A DNA stretch of 64,000 nt from Halocaridina rubra (taxonomy: Eukaryota; Arthropoda; Malacostraca; Decapoda; Atyidae): positions 17,501 to 81,500 of the forward strand of contig JAXCGZ010020842.1 of the NCBI GenBank assembly GCA_037179515.1, given 5' to 3'. The position numbers and the translations under genes were made by a program. Positions 28,808-40,639 of this stretch are shown one piece after another; the first letter of the stretch is position 1, and every line of letters starts with the position of its first letter. The notes beneath the pieces were generated by a model. It saw only the letters and a list, made by a program, of their open reading frames with translations, did not search any database and was not told where the DNA came from.

Positions 28808-28812
28808 GATGA
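28808..28812. repeat. Target site duplication GATGA (left)
   Basis: GATGA immediately precedes the TGTCTTGAA end of the solo LTR and recurs at 29840-29844. Confidence 0.85.
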
Positions 28813-29839
28813 TGTCTTGAATATATTTCAAGACAGTTTATTTCTACGTACATATGTAAGTGTTGTTTTGCATGATAGTTTTCTTTATTGTAGTTTAGGT
28901 GCATGTATGTAGATTTACAGATATTGTATGTATACTTATTCAATTATATTAAATTTGCGCATATGAATACGCATTCATTTATGGTATGTATAAGTATTTT
29001 TATGAATAGTGTATATATAGCTCCAAAGTCGAGAGTGAAATCTGCTTTGGTAGGCTTTCTGCCAATTAATCTTTTAACGCGTCATGATAACGTTGATTAC
29101 TTTGTGTAAACAGAGAGTTTTTCGCAATTATAATTGTCCACCACATGTCCAGAACATGATTTTTCTTGTGCTGAATGAACGATATATTTAATGTCATTGT
29201 GAAATTTTGTTCTAATGATTATGAAAAATGTGAACGATAGAGTTTGTGCTTTGTTTTATTTGTGAGTTTATTCTGAGTTGCTGTCGTGAGATGCTACGAG
29301 GCACTCATGTTTACTGTGCTTATTGATAGTACTTATAAGTTTGTTAATGAGTAATTAGTTGCTCTCCTGAGGCACTACGAGACACTCAAGTAGAAGAACG
29401 CGGTAGATATACGTGATCTGAAGATATTCAAGTTTGATTTGGAGTCCCGTAATTGCTGACAACATTTGGGTGTTCCGGATAGACGAGTACAGATTTAACT
29501 TGTTTCTAACAATGTTTATGACTACGTGTGAAGACAGAATGAGCTTATTTAATTGAACACTCATAGGTAGAATGTATGTTGGAAAATTTATTATTCTGTA
29601 TGAGGAAGTTTTGCTTTAAGGTGAGGAGAGTTTATTTAATTATTCACATATCAACAGTTCACAAACCCCCTTATAATATATTTGCATGTATGTCTATGCA
29701 TGTAATATTAATTATATTTTATTGGTAGAGGATTTTAAATTTGAGATTGCTTGTAGGCCTCTACCGAAGCTGTGTCAGGATTTCCGAATTTAGGGGGTTA
29801 TAAGATCGAAGGGTAATAACACATAGGAAATCCTCCACA
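28813..29839. mobile_element. Solo LTR with 5-bp target duplication
   Basis: 1027 bp, starting TGTCTTGAA and ending ATCCTCCACA (TG...CA), flanked by GATGA on both sides. The start is a palindrome of two 9-bp arms around TATAT. Two copies of a gatgctacgaggcactca-type repeat lie inside (29290 and 29365). No internal retroviral sequence accompanies it, so it is a solo LTR formed by LTR-LTR recombination. The related LTR at 17562-18652 shares both ends but differs in the middle. Confidence 0.88.
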
Positions 29840-29844
29840 GATGA
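29840..29844. repeat. Target site duplication GATGA (right)
   Basis: Directly follows the CA end of the solo LTR. Confidence 0.85.
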
Positions 29845-30850
29845 GATTTTGGATAATGGGCTTTCCTTGATGGCGACAGCATTAGCCCCTGCTGTATTAT
29901 GCCAGGCTCCGCTGCGCCTCTGTCTCCAGGCAAAATAACACTCTTTGCACTGTTCATGAGCTTTGCGACTCCATCCTCGGGCATTTTCTGTGAATATAAA
30001 GAATTTTCTACCACAGTCATGGCAAGGTGCTTGCCTGGTCATATCTGCAAGAGGTGGCGGAGGAGGTGGTGGCCAGCATTTCTTGTTCAATTGTGCTGCG
30101 TCCGTGTCTGATCTGCAATTATTGATGCGTTTGAATGAGGATATAGCTGAGTTGCTCGGTAAAGGTAGGACATTTCTGGCCATTTCCCTTCCTTCAACAA
30201 AGGAAATTACCTTATTAACAGATTTGAGCTGCTTGCCCTCGACACTTAAGGCTTCATGGCTAATATCAATGTCAGAGATCCCTGTAAGAAGTACATCATG
30301 GATAGTCATTTATGTGACACAACTAACTCACAAGTTTCTGCTTTACCTCGAACTCTTGTGACAAAATTCCCGAAATTGCTCTTTTGCATTTTGGTGCATA
30401 GAAATAAATACTGCGCATTTCACTCTAAGGGATACAGGGATGATGGCCAATGGCTTCATGGCCCTCTTGGCCTCATCGACAGGCTGTGTGGTGATTACTG
30501 GGTTAACTTTAAGAAGCATCAGTGGCACAATAAAATAGCTGCATTGAGGCAGAGGCTACAATTATACCTGAGCCAAGGTAGAAATTATCCCAAAGGCGCT
30601 CAAACGTGTTCCATGTCTCACTTTCCACTCCCATGTTGTTGCATGGATGTTCCAGCTTTGGGCCTTTATTGCAAGCAATGGCATTTGCGTCATTATTGGC
30701 AACGAGTTAATGAGCAAGAATGTGGTTTGTGAGGTAGGCGACGACAATAACATCACTGCCGTCAACAGTCTTGAAGTCACAGTTGTGCAGGTTACACACG
30801 AGGATCACCATTGTTGAGTATAATAGTTGTAGACTAGTCTAGCTTAGATA
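29845..30850 (-). pseudogene. gag: gypsy-4 gag
   Basis: Minus-strand reading from about 30720: KLEHPCNNMGVESETWNTFE, RLWDNFYLGSGI, then AKRAMKPLAIIPVSLRVKCA, CKRAISGILSQEF-like text, then an open 182-codon frame (29761-30309): IHDVLLTGISDIDISHEALS, LKSVNKVISFVEGREMARNV, SAISSFKRINNC, and a cysteine motif CHDCGRKFFIFTENARGW then CKECYFAWRQRR. This is the gag of a lineage common in aquatic invertebrates. Four stops or shifts break it. The last ~30 codons of the open frame are inside the solo LTR, so they are not gag. Confidence 0.78.
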
Positions 30851-31620
30851 ACCCTCAGCTGGTGAATCAAATTTGACAAGAAACATTGTATCTGGACAGT
30901 AGTAACGAAGTTGGAGAGGTTTCATTAGAGAATTGCCACTATCATGGAGAAAACTCATCGTCAATGCAAACTATCTTTATTGACAATGAAAGTGGCAATT
31001 CTCTGTAACAAAAAGAAACTACTATCAGAGAATGCCAAAATAAAAATATTTAGTTAACTAAATGATGAACAAATTAATTATATAGAAATTATATTAGACT
31101 AGAAAAGAAGTAGGCCTAGGCCTATAAGGGCTTGCACTTGTTAATAAGTTGAATGTTAGCCTACTTTTAATAAAATATTAATATTAATTATTAATAACTT
31201 CCTAAATATATAGAAAAACTGAAAGACGTATCTTGACAAAACCTTAATATCCAAAAACATGTTAGGTTAGGCCCAGGCTATAAGAAGTACCTTGATAAAC
31301 AAACTTAGTATTCAAAAACATGCTAGGCTAGGCCTAGGCTATATGTGTTATCCACTTACATCTTGCAACTGTCAAAGGATGGATATCAGTCTTTGAACAA
31401 TAACACATTAATAATGTAATTATAATAAATGAATTACTTTACCTACCTAATAGGTTTGGGATAGAAATCATAATAAAAGAAACATAGGAGGACAAGCTCT
31501 GTACTCCTGATAATTGAAAACAGCTGATTGCAGTGTTACCAGCTATGTAAGTATTGCTGATAATTGTAAACAACTGACAACAGTGTTACCAGATATGTAA
31601 ATATTGCCAATATACATCAC
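30851..31620. other. AT-rich region with a hairpin and local duplication
   Basis: AGAGAATTGCCACT at 30927-30940 and its exact complement at 30991-31004 can form a 14-bp stem, with an inner GTCAAT/ATTGAC pairing. At about 31250-31340 a phrase with aaaaacatg-ttaggttaggc recurs once (aaaaacatgctaggctaggc). No gene seen. Confidence 0.6.
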
Positions 31621-32427
31621 TCTTCAACAATCTACTATCTTTCCATTTTCCTCACAAAAAATGTCGTACATTTCTTGTTAAATAAGATCCTCCAGTCAAT
31701 AACTGCAAAAAGCATATTAATATTGATGTAATCTCCTTTCAGATAGTTCTTAGTTGTGTCCTCAGTGCCTCTACTTACAGGCAGAACATCTTCGATTATA
31801 TACACCATCAACAACTCACAGTGGAAACTCTTTCCAATTGGTGCTTCATACTCAATTTTTTTTAATATCCAACACATTATCTGTGAATATTAGATCAATC
31901 AGCGATGATTCATCTCAACCCCTGCCTCTCGTTGGTTCCAGTACATGTTGATGTATGAATTTCCCTTGTATGCAATCTAGGAATCTTGCGCCAAATGAGT
32001 CCTCCTTACTGTGTGGGTCAAGATTAGTCAATCTATCTCTCTATAATTGAAATCTTCCATTATCAAAGTCCTACATATTCTATCCTGTGCAATGTTAAAA
32101 GCTGAGATTATGACTTCAATAGCACCTATATGACTTTCCTCATATATTTTTAGTCTATGTTGGTTATTTGGTGGATTATATACAACAGTTATTATAATGC
32201 TCTCTAACCCAGTATTTATGCGAACAACAAAAACTTCCTTGATCCGACTTTCTATAGCGAAGTTTATTTCTTTAACCTGAAATCTTTCACTTATGAGCAG
32301 TGGTATCCCTCCAGCAGTCCTCTCAGATCTTGCAACCCTTAATATTCTAAAGCCCTAAGGAAAAACTGCAACACTCTTTATGTCCTCACTTAACTTAATC
32401 TCTGTAACTGCTACTATATCTGCCTTA
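31621..32427 (-). pseudogene. Family A LINE endonuclease relic (host copy)
   Basis: It matches 34390-35165 over its whole length on the same strand: IEYEAPIGKSFHCELLMVYI and GDYININ correspond to the endonuclease C-terminal part, and aaatcttccattatcaaagtcc to its GDFN-side coding. It is cut at 32427, where the 3' tail of the next family A copy begins, so it appears to be an older copy into which the longer one inserted. Confidence 0.75.
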
Positions 32428-32469
32428 CTTGTAATTACCTAATTTTGATTACCTAATTGTGCTTATGGA

Positions 32470-34323
32470 AAAGAGCCCAATACTCGCAGCTCACCGTCTC
32501 TTTGTCAGTTCGCATTAAATATTTCCTCACTGAACGAAATCCAATTATCAACCACTTTTAAAATTAAAAAGTACTTCCTTACATCCTGCAATGAAGCTTT
32601 CTTACAAAGCTTCAACCTATATCCTCTAGTTCTAGTGCAAATAATATCAAAATATCAATCCCTATCCACTTTGTCATAACCAAGAAGGAATTAAAAAACC
32701 ATCAACATATCCCCCGTCATTCTTCTACCTTCGAGTGATATAATTCCCTCAGCCTCTCATCATAACTGAGATTGAGTATTTCTAGCACCAGTTTCGTGGC
32801 ATGTCTTTGAACATTTTCCAGCTTAACTACATTCTTTTTCAAGTGTGAATTCCAAAAAGGGAGCTACCTATTCAAGGTTTGGCCTCACATAGGTTACATA
32901 AATATTTCTGAACATTTCCTTGTCCATGTGCCTGAAGGCTACCCTTACATAATCTAAAAATGCAAATGCTGCCCTTACTATGCCATTTATATGTATTTCT
33001 GGAGACAAATCTGACAGTATGTTTTCTTCTATTTCACTCTCATCATCTGTCTCTTGAATTTCTACTCCTGCCATTGAGTAGTCAAGCTTAGGTTTTCTTG
33101 CACTTGCACCCATTCTCTTTACCTTACATTTTGAGGCACTGAATATCATTAGTCACTTTTCTGACCACTCATACAGACTATTTAGATCTTCTTAACGTTC
33201 TCTACCATTGTTCTCGCTTCTTCCTCTCTTCGCAATCTTCGCATCATCTGCAAACATATTCATGAACGAATTTATAGATTCTGGTAGGTCACTTACATAT
33301 ACAAGGAACAAATTAGCCCTAAAACTGAACCCTGTGGAACTCCACTACTAACTCTACTCCATTCAGACACTATCTTACTCTAACCCTCTGTTCCCTTCCT
33401 TCCAGAATGTTTCTATCCATTCCAAGACATTTCCACCAAATCTTGCCATTGCTTGCAGCTTCTTAATAAGTCTGCCATGTGGGACAGTATCAAATGTTTT
33501 CTGGAAGTCTAGGAATATGCAATCTGCCCAGCCCTCTCTTTCCTGTAAGATGCGGCTTACCTACTCATAATATTCTAATAAGTTTGTCACTGTTGATCTA
33601 CCTTCTCTGAAGCCATTTTGGTTCACGGACAAAAAGTTGAAAGACTCCAAGTGAAGAAAGATATGTTTCTTTATTAGTTTCTGTTATTTAGAGCCATATC
33701 CCTCCATCCCTTTTTGAAGATAGGTATCACATTCACCTGTTTCCAGCATCTTGGAATCTGCCCTGACTACAGTGACTTTTTAAATATGATACTTAGTGCC
33801 ACTGATATTGAATTTGCTCATTTTTTAAGTAGATGAGGGGATATATCATCAGGACCTGTAGCTTTATGAACATATAACTCCATCAGTGCTTTGCATACCT
33901 CTGTGGCTGAAATGATGATGTTCTCTAATACCGGCCCATGAGCTTCTATCTCTGCAATCTGAGGGGGTGGCGTATTTTCTACTGTAAATACTGACTGAAA
34001 CTCCTTGTTCAATTCTATGCAGATCTCTTCATCCATCTCAGTGATGCTTCAATCTGCTCTCATAAGCCTTAAAACCTGTTCTTTTACCTTCACTTTTCCT
34101 CTGATAAAGCTGTGGAAAAGTTTGGGATTTTCTTTACCCTTCCCTGTGATGTCCCTTTCATAGTCTCTCTCTCTGCCTCTCTTCTTTTACTTAGGTAATC
34201 ATTTCTTGCTCTTTTATAGGTCTGCCAGGCATTTATGTTTTTTCTCCTCCTATGACTTATCCAGCATTTGTCTCCACTCCTTAGCTCTTTTACACGCATT
34301 ATCGAGCCATTTCTCTCTGTCAT
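32470..34323 (-). pseudogene. Family A reverse transcriptase, degenerate
   Basis: From 34323: RVKKIPNFSTALSEEK linker, ATGPDDISPHLLKK (33818-34036), NQNGFREGRSTVTNLLEYYE (about 33600), CIFLDFQKTFDTVPHGRLIK (about 33520, first Asp), SGVPQGSVLG (about 33340), MFADDAKIAK (about 33250, FADD box), FSASKCKVKRMGASARKPKL (33100), then MDKEMFRNIYVTYVRPNLE to 32870 and the C-terminal block to about 32480. Motifs are present but frames are broken in at least six places. Confidence 0.82.
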
Positions 34324-34432
34324 GAATTACACCTACTTTGGTGACAGGTATGCAGCAATCTACTATCTCCCAATATTTGTCACAAAAGATGTCATATGTT
34401 TCTTGTAGATATTTGTTGTTAAGCAAGGTACT

Positions 34433-35170
34433 CTAGTCAGTAACTGCAAAAAGCTCATTCATTTTGATGTAATCTCCTCTCGGATAGTTCTTCCTCATGT
34501 CCTTAGTGCATCTACTCTCAGGCTGAACATCTTCAATGATATACTCCATCAACAACACATAGTGGTCACCCTTTCCAATTGGTGGTTCATACTCAATTTT
34601 TTCAATATCCATCACGTTATTTGTAAAAACTAGATCAAGTAGCGATGGTTCATCCCCACCCCTGGCCCTCATTGGTTCCAGTACTTGTTGGTGTAGGATA
34701 TTCCCTTGTACACAAACTATCTTGCCCAGAATGAGTCCTCACCAATGTGTGGGTCAAGATTTAGCCAATCTATCTCTTTATGATTAAAATCTCCCATAAT
34801 CAAAATCCTACATTTTCTCTCCCTTGCAATATTAACAACTGAGTTTCTTACTCCAATAATACCCATATAATTTTCCCCATAAACTTATAGCCTATGTTGG
34901 TTCCTTGGTGGTTTATATACAACAGTTATCATAATGCTCTCTGACCCAGTATTTATGCAACAAGAAATTCCTTGAACTCACTTTCTATAGCAAAGTTTAT
35001 TTCTCCAACCTGTATCCTTTCACTTATGAGAAGTGCTATGCCTACACCAGTCCTCTCAGATCTTTCAACCCTTAATATTCTGAAGCCCTAAGGAAAAACT
35101 GTGACACTGTTTATGCCCTCACTCAACTTAGTCTCTGTAATTGCTACTATATCTGCCTTACTATATGTGT
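34433..35170 (-). pseudogene. Family A APE-type endonuclease, degenerate
   Basis: GGDEPSLLDLVFTNNVMDIE, IEYEPPIGKGDHYVLLMEYI (34560-34672) represent the LDLVFTN and SDH-like end of an AP endonuclease domain. Upstream frames hold an IMGDFN-like stretch (aatctcccataatcaaaat on the plus strand, about 34785) and VVYKPPRNQ (about 34905). The domain would nick target DNA in an intact element. Confidence 0.75.
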
Positions 35171-35299
35171 ATAACAAGCTTAATGAGACCCCATCCCCTG
35201 ATCTTCTGTCATTATCTAATTTATCTCCCCTTTGTCTGGAAGAACTCTGAAATGAAAATTCCGTTTCTCTTCTTCATTTCATTCCTTATTTAACCTTCT

Positions 35300-36300
35300 A
35301 TACTCTTGCAACATGTTTTTTATCCTTTCCATCTCTTCTTGTGTTCTGTATCATCTAATGAACACTTTTTTGAATTCTTGAAGGTCTTTCAGACTTTTTT
35401 CCTCATCAATATTTCTCTATGTGTGTCCCTCTCTCAAAGGCTACTTGTTGGTCTTTGCTTTCCCTACCTCGAATATTTACCTAGTTGATGAATGTTTGCA
35501 ATATCCTCAGGACCACAATCTACTCCAAGTTTTCTTATCAGGTCTACAACCCTACCTTTATTTTCTTCAAGTCTCCCCTGCCATTTGGCTCCTAGGATTC
35601 TCTTATGCCTGAGCTTACCACTGTCCTCTCTTTATCAAGTGCCTGCTCAATAAGTGAATTTGCCCTTTCCATCACAACATCTTTAATTTTTTCTATAACT
35701 GTTTATTTATGGTCAACAGTTTGTATGTTTTCCAGTGCCACCACCTTCACAGCCTCTTTTACTGCCACATTCCCCTTTAGTGCATCAGCAAATGAAGTTT
35801 TCATGGCATCACATTCCATATTCAACTCATGAAACTTTTCTAACCTGTTCAATGTTTTTTTTTTTTTAATCTGGACATTCCAAGCTGCAATCTCATCTCT
35901 CACAGAAGAGAGCAGTGAAATAACATTTAATTTATGCAGGTTGTCATTCAGCTGTTTGTTGTTATCATCTTGTTTATAAATTCTGGTTTCAAGTTCACTC
36001 CATTCCCCTTCCAGCTTCTCTTATTCACTTTTCTAGTTGCTTTCTCTCTTGCCTTTGTACTTTATTTGCTTCCTCCAAAAATCTTAATTTCTCTCTGAGT
36101 GTTTCATTCTCTTTCATTTCTCTAACCATATTTCAAATTTCATCATCATTGTCTCTAATTCCTTGACTTTCTGTTTTAATTTCCTAACAGCCACTCCTCC
36201 TCCTTCTACATCCCACTGAGATCCTCTATCATACCTCCCATGGCCATTGGATAGGGGGTTAGGAATAGAGATGGCCTCATTTTGATGATTTCCTTTTCAC
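35300..36300 (-). pseudogene. Family A ORF1, coiled-coil protein
   Basis: Minus-strand frames are rich in E, K, R and L with heptad spacing: MVREMKENETLREKLRFLEE, ANKVQRQERKQLEK (about 36110), then MRDEIAAWNVQIKKKKTLNR and LEKFHELNMECDAMKTSFAD (35703-35903). CR1-type ORF1 proteins often carry a coiled coil. No zinc knuckle or esterase motif was found. A (GAA)n run at 36313-36332 marks the 5' border. Confidence 0.6.
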
Positions 36301-37190
36301 AGAATATAGAGCAGAAGAAGAAGAAGAAGAAAAAGAGAGAAAAGCTTCAATTTAAGCTTCACACAGAATTTCTAGATCTTCATATGAGTACTATTTGGTT
36401 ACTTAATCAATCTCTTCTCTGGTAACACACATCCTAACTTAAAATTTGACTTTGGTAGTTTGAAAAAAAATGCAAAACAAAAGTCCACTAGAAGGAAAAT
36501 TAGAATTTGTATCTGAGAAGACTTCCACCTGTTTCTGCTGTATATTCTTCTTAACTGATAAACTGGTCATTCTAAAGAAAAAAAAATATTAATCACTTGC
36601 TAACCAAGGTATGTTATCAAAGGATCAGACTTTAATTCTGACTCAATTTATACAAAATCAAAAACAATAAAAGAGAACAAACCAAAAAGAAAAAATAAGA
36701 CAGCTTTGCTACTGGGCAACTTAACTAAGTACTATTGACAAGAGTATTTTTCATATTTATCTAATTATTCAAGTATTTCGTGTATCAAACTAACTATCAA
36801 GTTAATATAAATGGGAAAGTTATTGATTTTAAAAATATATGGAACCACAGGATCAAGTAAAGGGCTGTAATAGCTCTCCCCAATTTACACAAAAAATTAG
36901 GTAATGTGATGTGGTGGCTTCGCCTCTGGCAACTCTTGTAAACTTCCATCAAGGCTGGACAGGACAGCTCTTCTTTTTCCTCTCTCAAAAGTATTCTAAA
37001 TTTTTTCCTTTAATATTTTGGACAGTCTCGTTAACTACAAATATAATATTTTTTACTCACAATACTCTGCATTATCTCCTATTCAGGGAATTTTTTTTAA
37101 GTTTTATATTTTAGTCCTGGTCACTCAAAAACACAAGGAAAAATTCGAGAGATACAGATTGCATGTGTTCTAATGCCCTCCGTGTGTGTG
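36301..37190. other. AT-rich region without recognisable gene
   Basis: Short frames at 36797-36988 (-) and 36911-37114 (+) carry no motif. A short TG repeat (37180-37195) lies next to the following LINE tail. Confidence 0.5.
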
Positions 37191-37757
37191 TGTGTAATTA
37201 CCAAATTGTAATTACCTAATTGTGCTTACAGGAAAGAGCCCAGAGCTCGTAACTTCCCATCTCCTGATTGGTTCCATTTTGTATTTAGTGATATTTATCA
37301 TACTTGTCCTTAAAACTATGGATTGAGTTAGCATTAACTACCTCCTCGCTTAGCGAATTCCAATTATCAAATACTCTTGCACTAAAAGGTACTTCTTTTC
37401 ATCCGGCAAAGAAGTTTTCTTACGAAGCTTCAAACTATGACCTCTAGTTCTAGTGCCAGTCATATCAAAATATAGATCCCTATCAATTCAGTCATAACCA
37501 TGAAGGAATATAAAGGCTGTTACCATATCCCCCCTCAATCCTCTACCTTCGAGTGATGGTAAGTCTAATTCCCTCAGCCTCTCATTACAACTTAGATTGC
37601 GTATTTCTGGCACCAGTTTCTTGGCTTGTCTCTGAATTTTTTCCAGCTTAAATACGTGCTTTTTCAAGTGCGGATTCCAAAATGGGGCTGCACATTCAAG
37701 TTTTGGCCTCACATAGGTTACATAAATATTTCTGAATATTTCTTTGTCCATGTGCCT
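37191..37757 (-). mobile_element. Family A LINE 3' fragment, minus strand
   Basis: From a tail (attaccaaattgtaattacc) next to a TG/CA tract at 37180, through the 3' UTR, to MDKEIFRNIYVTYVRPKLEC at 37755. The protein frame 37488-37755 includes HLKKHVFKLEKIQRQAKKLV and LRELDLPSLEGRGLRGDMVT. 5' truncation is at the same MDKE position as in the 18653 copy. Confidence 0.86.
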
Positions 37758-38250
37758 GTCTAGAGGGTGGATTGAGATATAGCTTTGGATCCTATTAAAC
37801 CAGAACACAATTTAAAACCCTGCAACCAAAAGAATAAAACTATTAACATTTTGGCAGCAGAAAAATAATATTTGTATAATTTATAAAAATGAAAATATAA
37901 CTTTACATACAATACAAAAAGGGAAAAGGTCATTTATTTGCATATAATACTTATACTTAGCACTATTTAGGCACAATACCTTACTCATAATATATTTATT
38001 TACTCACCCTATTTGAGGTTTATCTAATTTTCAAGATTATAGTATTATTAATATTCCTTGGTTCTAAACATTATTCTATCTTCTTTACATATCGACCATG
38101 CTGCACGAAATCTTATTGAAGAATAAAATGGTGGACCTACTCATCATAATATAAACAAAAACAGCTGAGACAAAAGAAAACTATGCAAATAATTACAAAG
38201 CCTCCCAAAAAGCGGAGTTAATAATAGAAATAATCGTTACTACTCAAAGG
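37758..38250. other. AT-rich spacer, possible 5' region of the C-family LINE
   Basis: No motif. It may include the untranscribed flank or 5' UTR of the downstream LINE, whose 5' end I cannot fix. Confidence 0.45.
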
Positions 38251-38360
38251 TAGTGGAACTCTTTCCACAACACAGTGTTAAACGCATCATAAAAAAGCAA
38301 GAAAAAAAATATATAATTACAAATATAATCACTTTTAGCGCAAGTGTCCTGAATATCTCA

Positions 38361-39620
38361 ATGAATGGTGAACTTGACAAACTCTTTCAATCTCAAACTT
38401 CGGTTGTAAAATCCATAGAGTCTGAAAAAAAACACGACCTAGGAGACCTACATCGAATAATAGAAAGTCTTGCAGTTAAGGTGAGAATTTTGGGAGCAAA
38501 TGCTGAAGAGGTGAAAGCCTTACAACACTAGGTGGGTTTGCTAGAATCAGACATTGTCCTACTTAAAAGAGATAATTCTAGGTTGAAACTGCTATAAGAA
38601 ACATTTTCACCTCTCAGTTCAGTGCTGTCACCTAACAACAATGATGTCCCTTCTATCAACAACCCTCAGGTTTTGCAAACTAGGTTTTCTGTCTCTACTC
38701 ACAATTCCTTCAGTGCATTGAAAGACGAATGTGACAGTGGTAGTGAAGAAGAGGTAGATCCAGATAAAAGTGATAGTCAACAAGACAACCTAAACACTCC
38801 ATCTGGCATAAATAACCAACTCTGTAACAGGTTACAAAATAGTGAAGAAACAACAACGCCCTTCCCCACTACTCCTAACAACACAACAACAGGCATTAAC
38901 CAGAGCAAAATTTTCCCAGCACAAATAACCAACCTGGTAAGGGTTGCAAAACAGCGAAGAAGATATAGAGCCCATCTCCACTACTCCTAACAACACAACA
39001 ACTATCACTAACCAGGACAACCAAATTACACCTTCCAGCACAAATAAGCAACCCAGCAATAGGCTGTAAAACAGAAAAGACAACATAGAAGCAATCTCTA
39101 ATCTAAACATTCCATCGAAGTCCTCTCCCCCACAGCCACAGTTGCCCAATAATGCAAGTGCAAGGGTTACAGCCCAAATACATATTCGCATTCCTGGCAA
39201 CCCCTTTGAGAGAGAGATATGTAATATATTAACAAATCAAGGCATTCCCTCTGAAGAAGTCTTGATTAAGGAGCTTTCTTGCAAACCAAATTGGGTCTCC
39301 TTTGCAATAAAGATATCGAAAGGATTTGAATATGTGGCTTACAAACTGAATCAATGGCCTACAGGCACAATTGTCCAGCCATTTCGCGGGGGCAAACAAT
39401 GGACACAACCTGGGTTATCTACAAACTATCCCAAACTACAGTCATACCAAAATAAACAGTCAAGAGCTTATAAAACGATCCCCTATCAGCGAGACTATAG
39501 AAAGAGACACAGTACAAACCTCTCTTATCGCTGTCCACACACAAGAGAATTCTCCTGGAGAGATGGCTCTTACAACCCTAGACATTCACCTAGGCATACA
39601 AACTTTGGGAAGGCCTGATC
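38361..39620 (+). pseudogene. Family C LINE ORF1
   Basis: N-terminal part MNGELDKLFQSQTSVVKSIE is followed by a coiled-coil-like stretch (LHRIIESLAVKVRILGANAE) with a stop at 38531. A low-complexity linker of S, N, T and P (38622-38990) contains about three ~105-bp tandem repeats (cactactcctaacaacacaa). The C-terminal domain 39142-39618 ends in WVSFAIKISKGFEYVAYKLN and QWPTGTIVQPFRG, a pattern found at the end of ORF1 of this LINE group. Three frames are needed, so it is broken. Confidence 0.65.
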
Positions 39621-39799
39621 ATACCATGGCACGTACTCAAATCAGCGTTACCCATCCAACGGCAGGTACACACATCAGGATCCATGGGCTAACCTCAGAA
39701 CACACTATAATGATGAATTCCCAGCAGAATCACATGGTCGAAACACATTATGGACAATTCCAAGAACAAACTACAACTATGACTATGGATACCACCCTG

Positions 39800-40624
39800 A
39801 TGAAACATGGTAAGAATGTAACATTAGTACATGTGAACACTCAGTCCCTTCTCTCTCATTTTGAGGAAATAATAATGCTAACAAAAGACTACAACATAGA
39901 TATCCTCTGCGTAAGTGAAACTTGGCTTCCTCCTACAACTGAAAATAAATATGTGAATATCCCAGAGTTTAAAATATTTCGCAATGACCATGGCCGAGGG
40001 GGTGGGGTCTGTATTTATGTTAGAAATTATCTTAGTGCATCAGAAATAACCACAGGTCTAGAAAAAACTGAAGAGCTCGAAGATTTATGGATCTCTGTGC
40101 AGTATCAGAAACTTCCATCTTTCATTGTAGGGTGTGTTTACCGTCACCCTAAAGCACCTACCAGTTCATTCAGTCAGCTGCTAGAAACATTCAGAAATAT
40201 CTGTGTATGCTATAAACCCATATACATACTTGGTGACTTTAATGATGACTTGCTCTCAGCAGATAACAAAATGAAAAGGGTGATCATCAATGTGAAGTTA
40301 ACACAAATAGTGACAAAACCGACCCACATAACCCCTAATTCTAGGACTGTAATAAATCTGATAATAACAAATAAAGTGGAAAGTATACCCTATTGGGACG
40401 TAGTTCCCTGCCCAATTGCAGATCACGAACTCAACATTGCTATGCTAAACATAAACAAGCCCAAAAGGATGCCACTCTTCAAGACATTCCGGCGCCTAAA
40501 AAATTACTCCCCTGATATCTTTTGTGAAACATTAATCAACAACACAAATGTACTGAATAGAATTAAAAACACAGATAACGTCGATTTGCAGGTTGAGATT
40601 CTAACAAATGTCTTCCGTGAATGA
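39800..40624 (+). pseudogene. Family C LINE APE endonuclease
   Basis: The domain opens with VTLVHVNTQSLLSHFEEIIM, then DILCVSETWLPPTTENKYVN (catalytic Glu in SETW), GRGGGVCIYVRN, FIVGCVYRHPKAPTSSFSQL, YILGDFNDDLLSADN (Asp/Asn pair) and CPIADHELNIAML (the final His, usually S-D-H). It lies in an open frame of 417 codons whose first ~140 belong to shifted ORF1. A TGA at 40622 ends it before RT, so ORF2 is not continuous. Confidence 0.83.
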
Positions 40625-40639
40625 TTAGATAGTTGTGTA

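Larger units (their letters stand above)
32428..36300 (-). mobile_element. Longest family A CR1-like LINE copy
   Basis: Reading down from 36300: ORF1 coiled coil, endonuclease, linker, RT palm, thumb, C-terminus, 3' UTR (gaaaagagcccaatactcgc) and tail (gtaattacctaattttgattaccta) at 32428-32460. About 3.9 kb long, close to complete for the family, but with many stops. It gives the domain order for all shorter family A fragments in the window. Confidence 0.83.

Noticed and set aside
30256..30732. 158-codon plus-strand frame
   Set aside because: It is antisense to the gypsy-4 gag relic and shows no domain.
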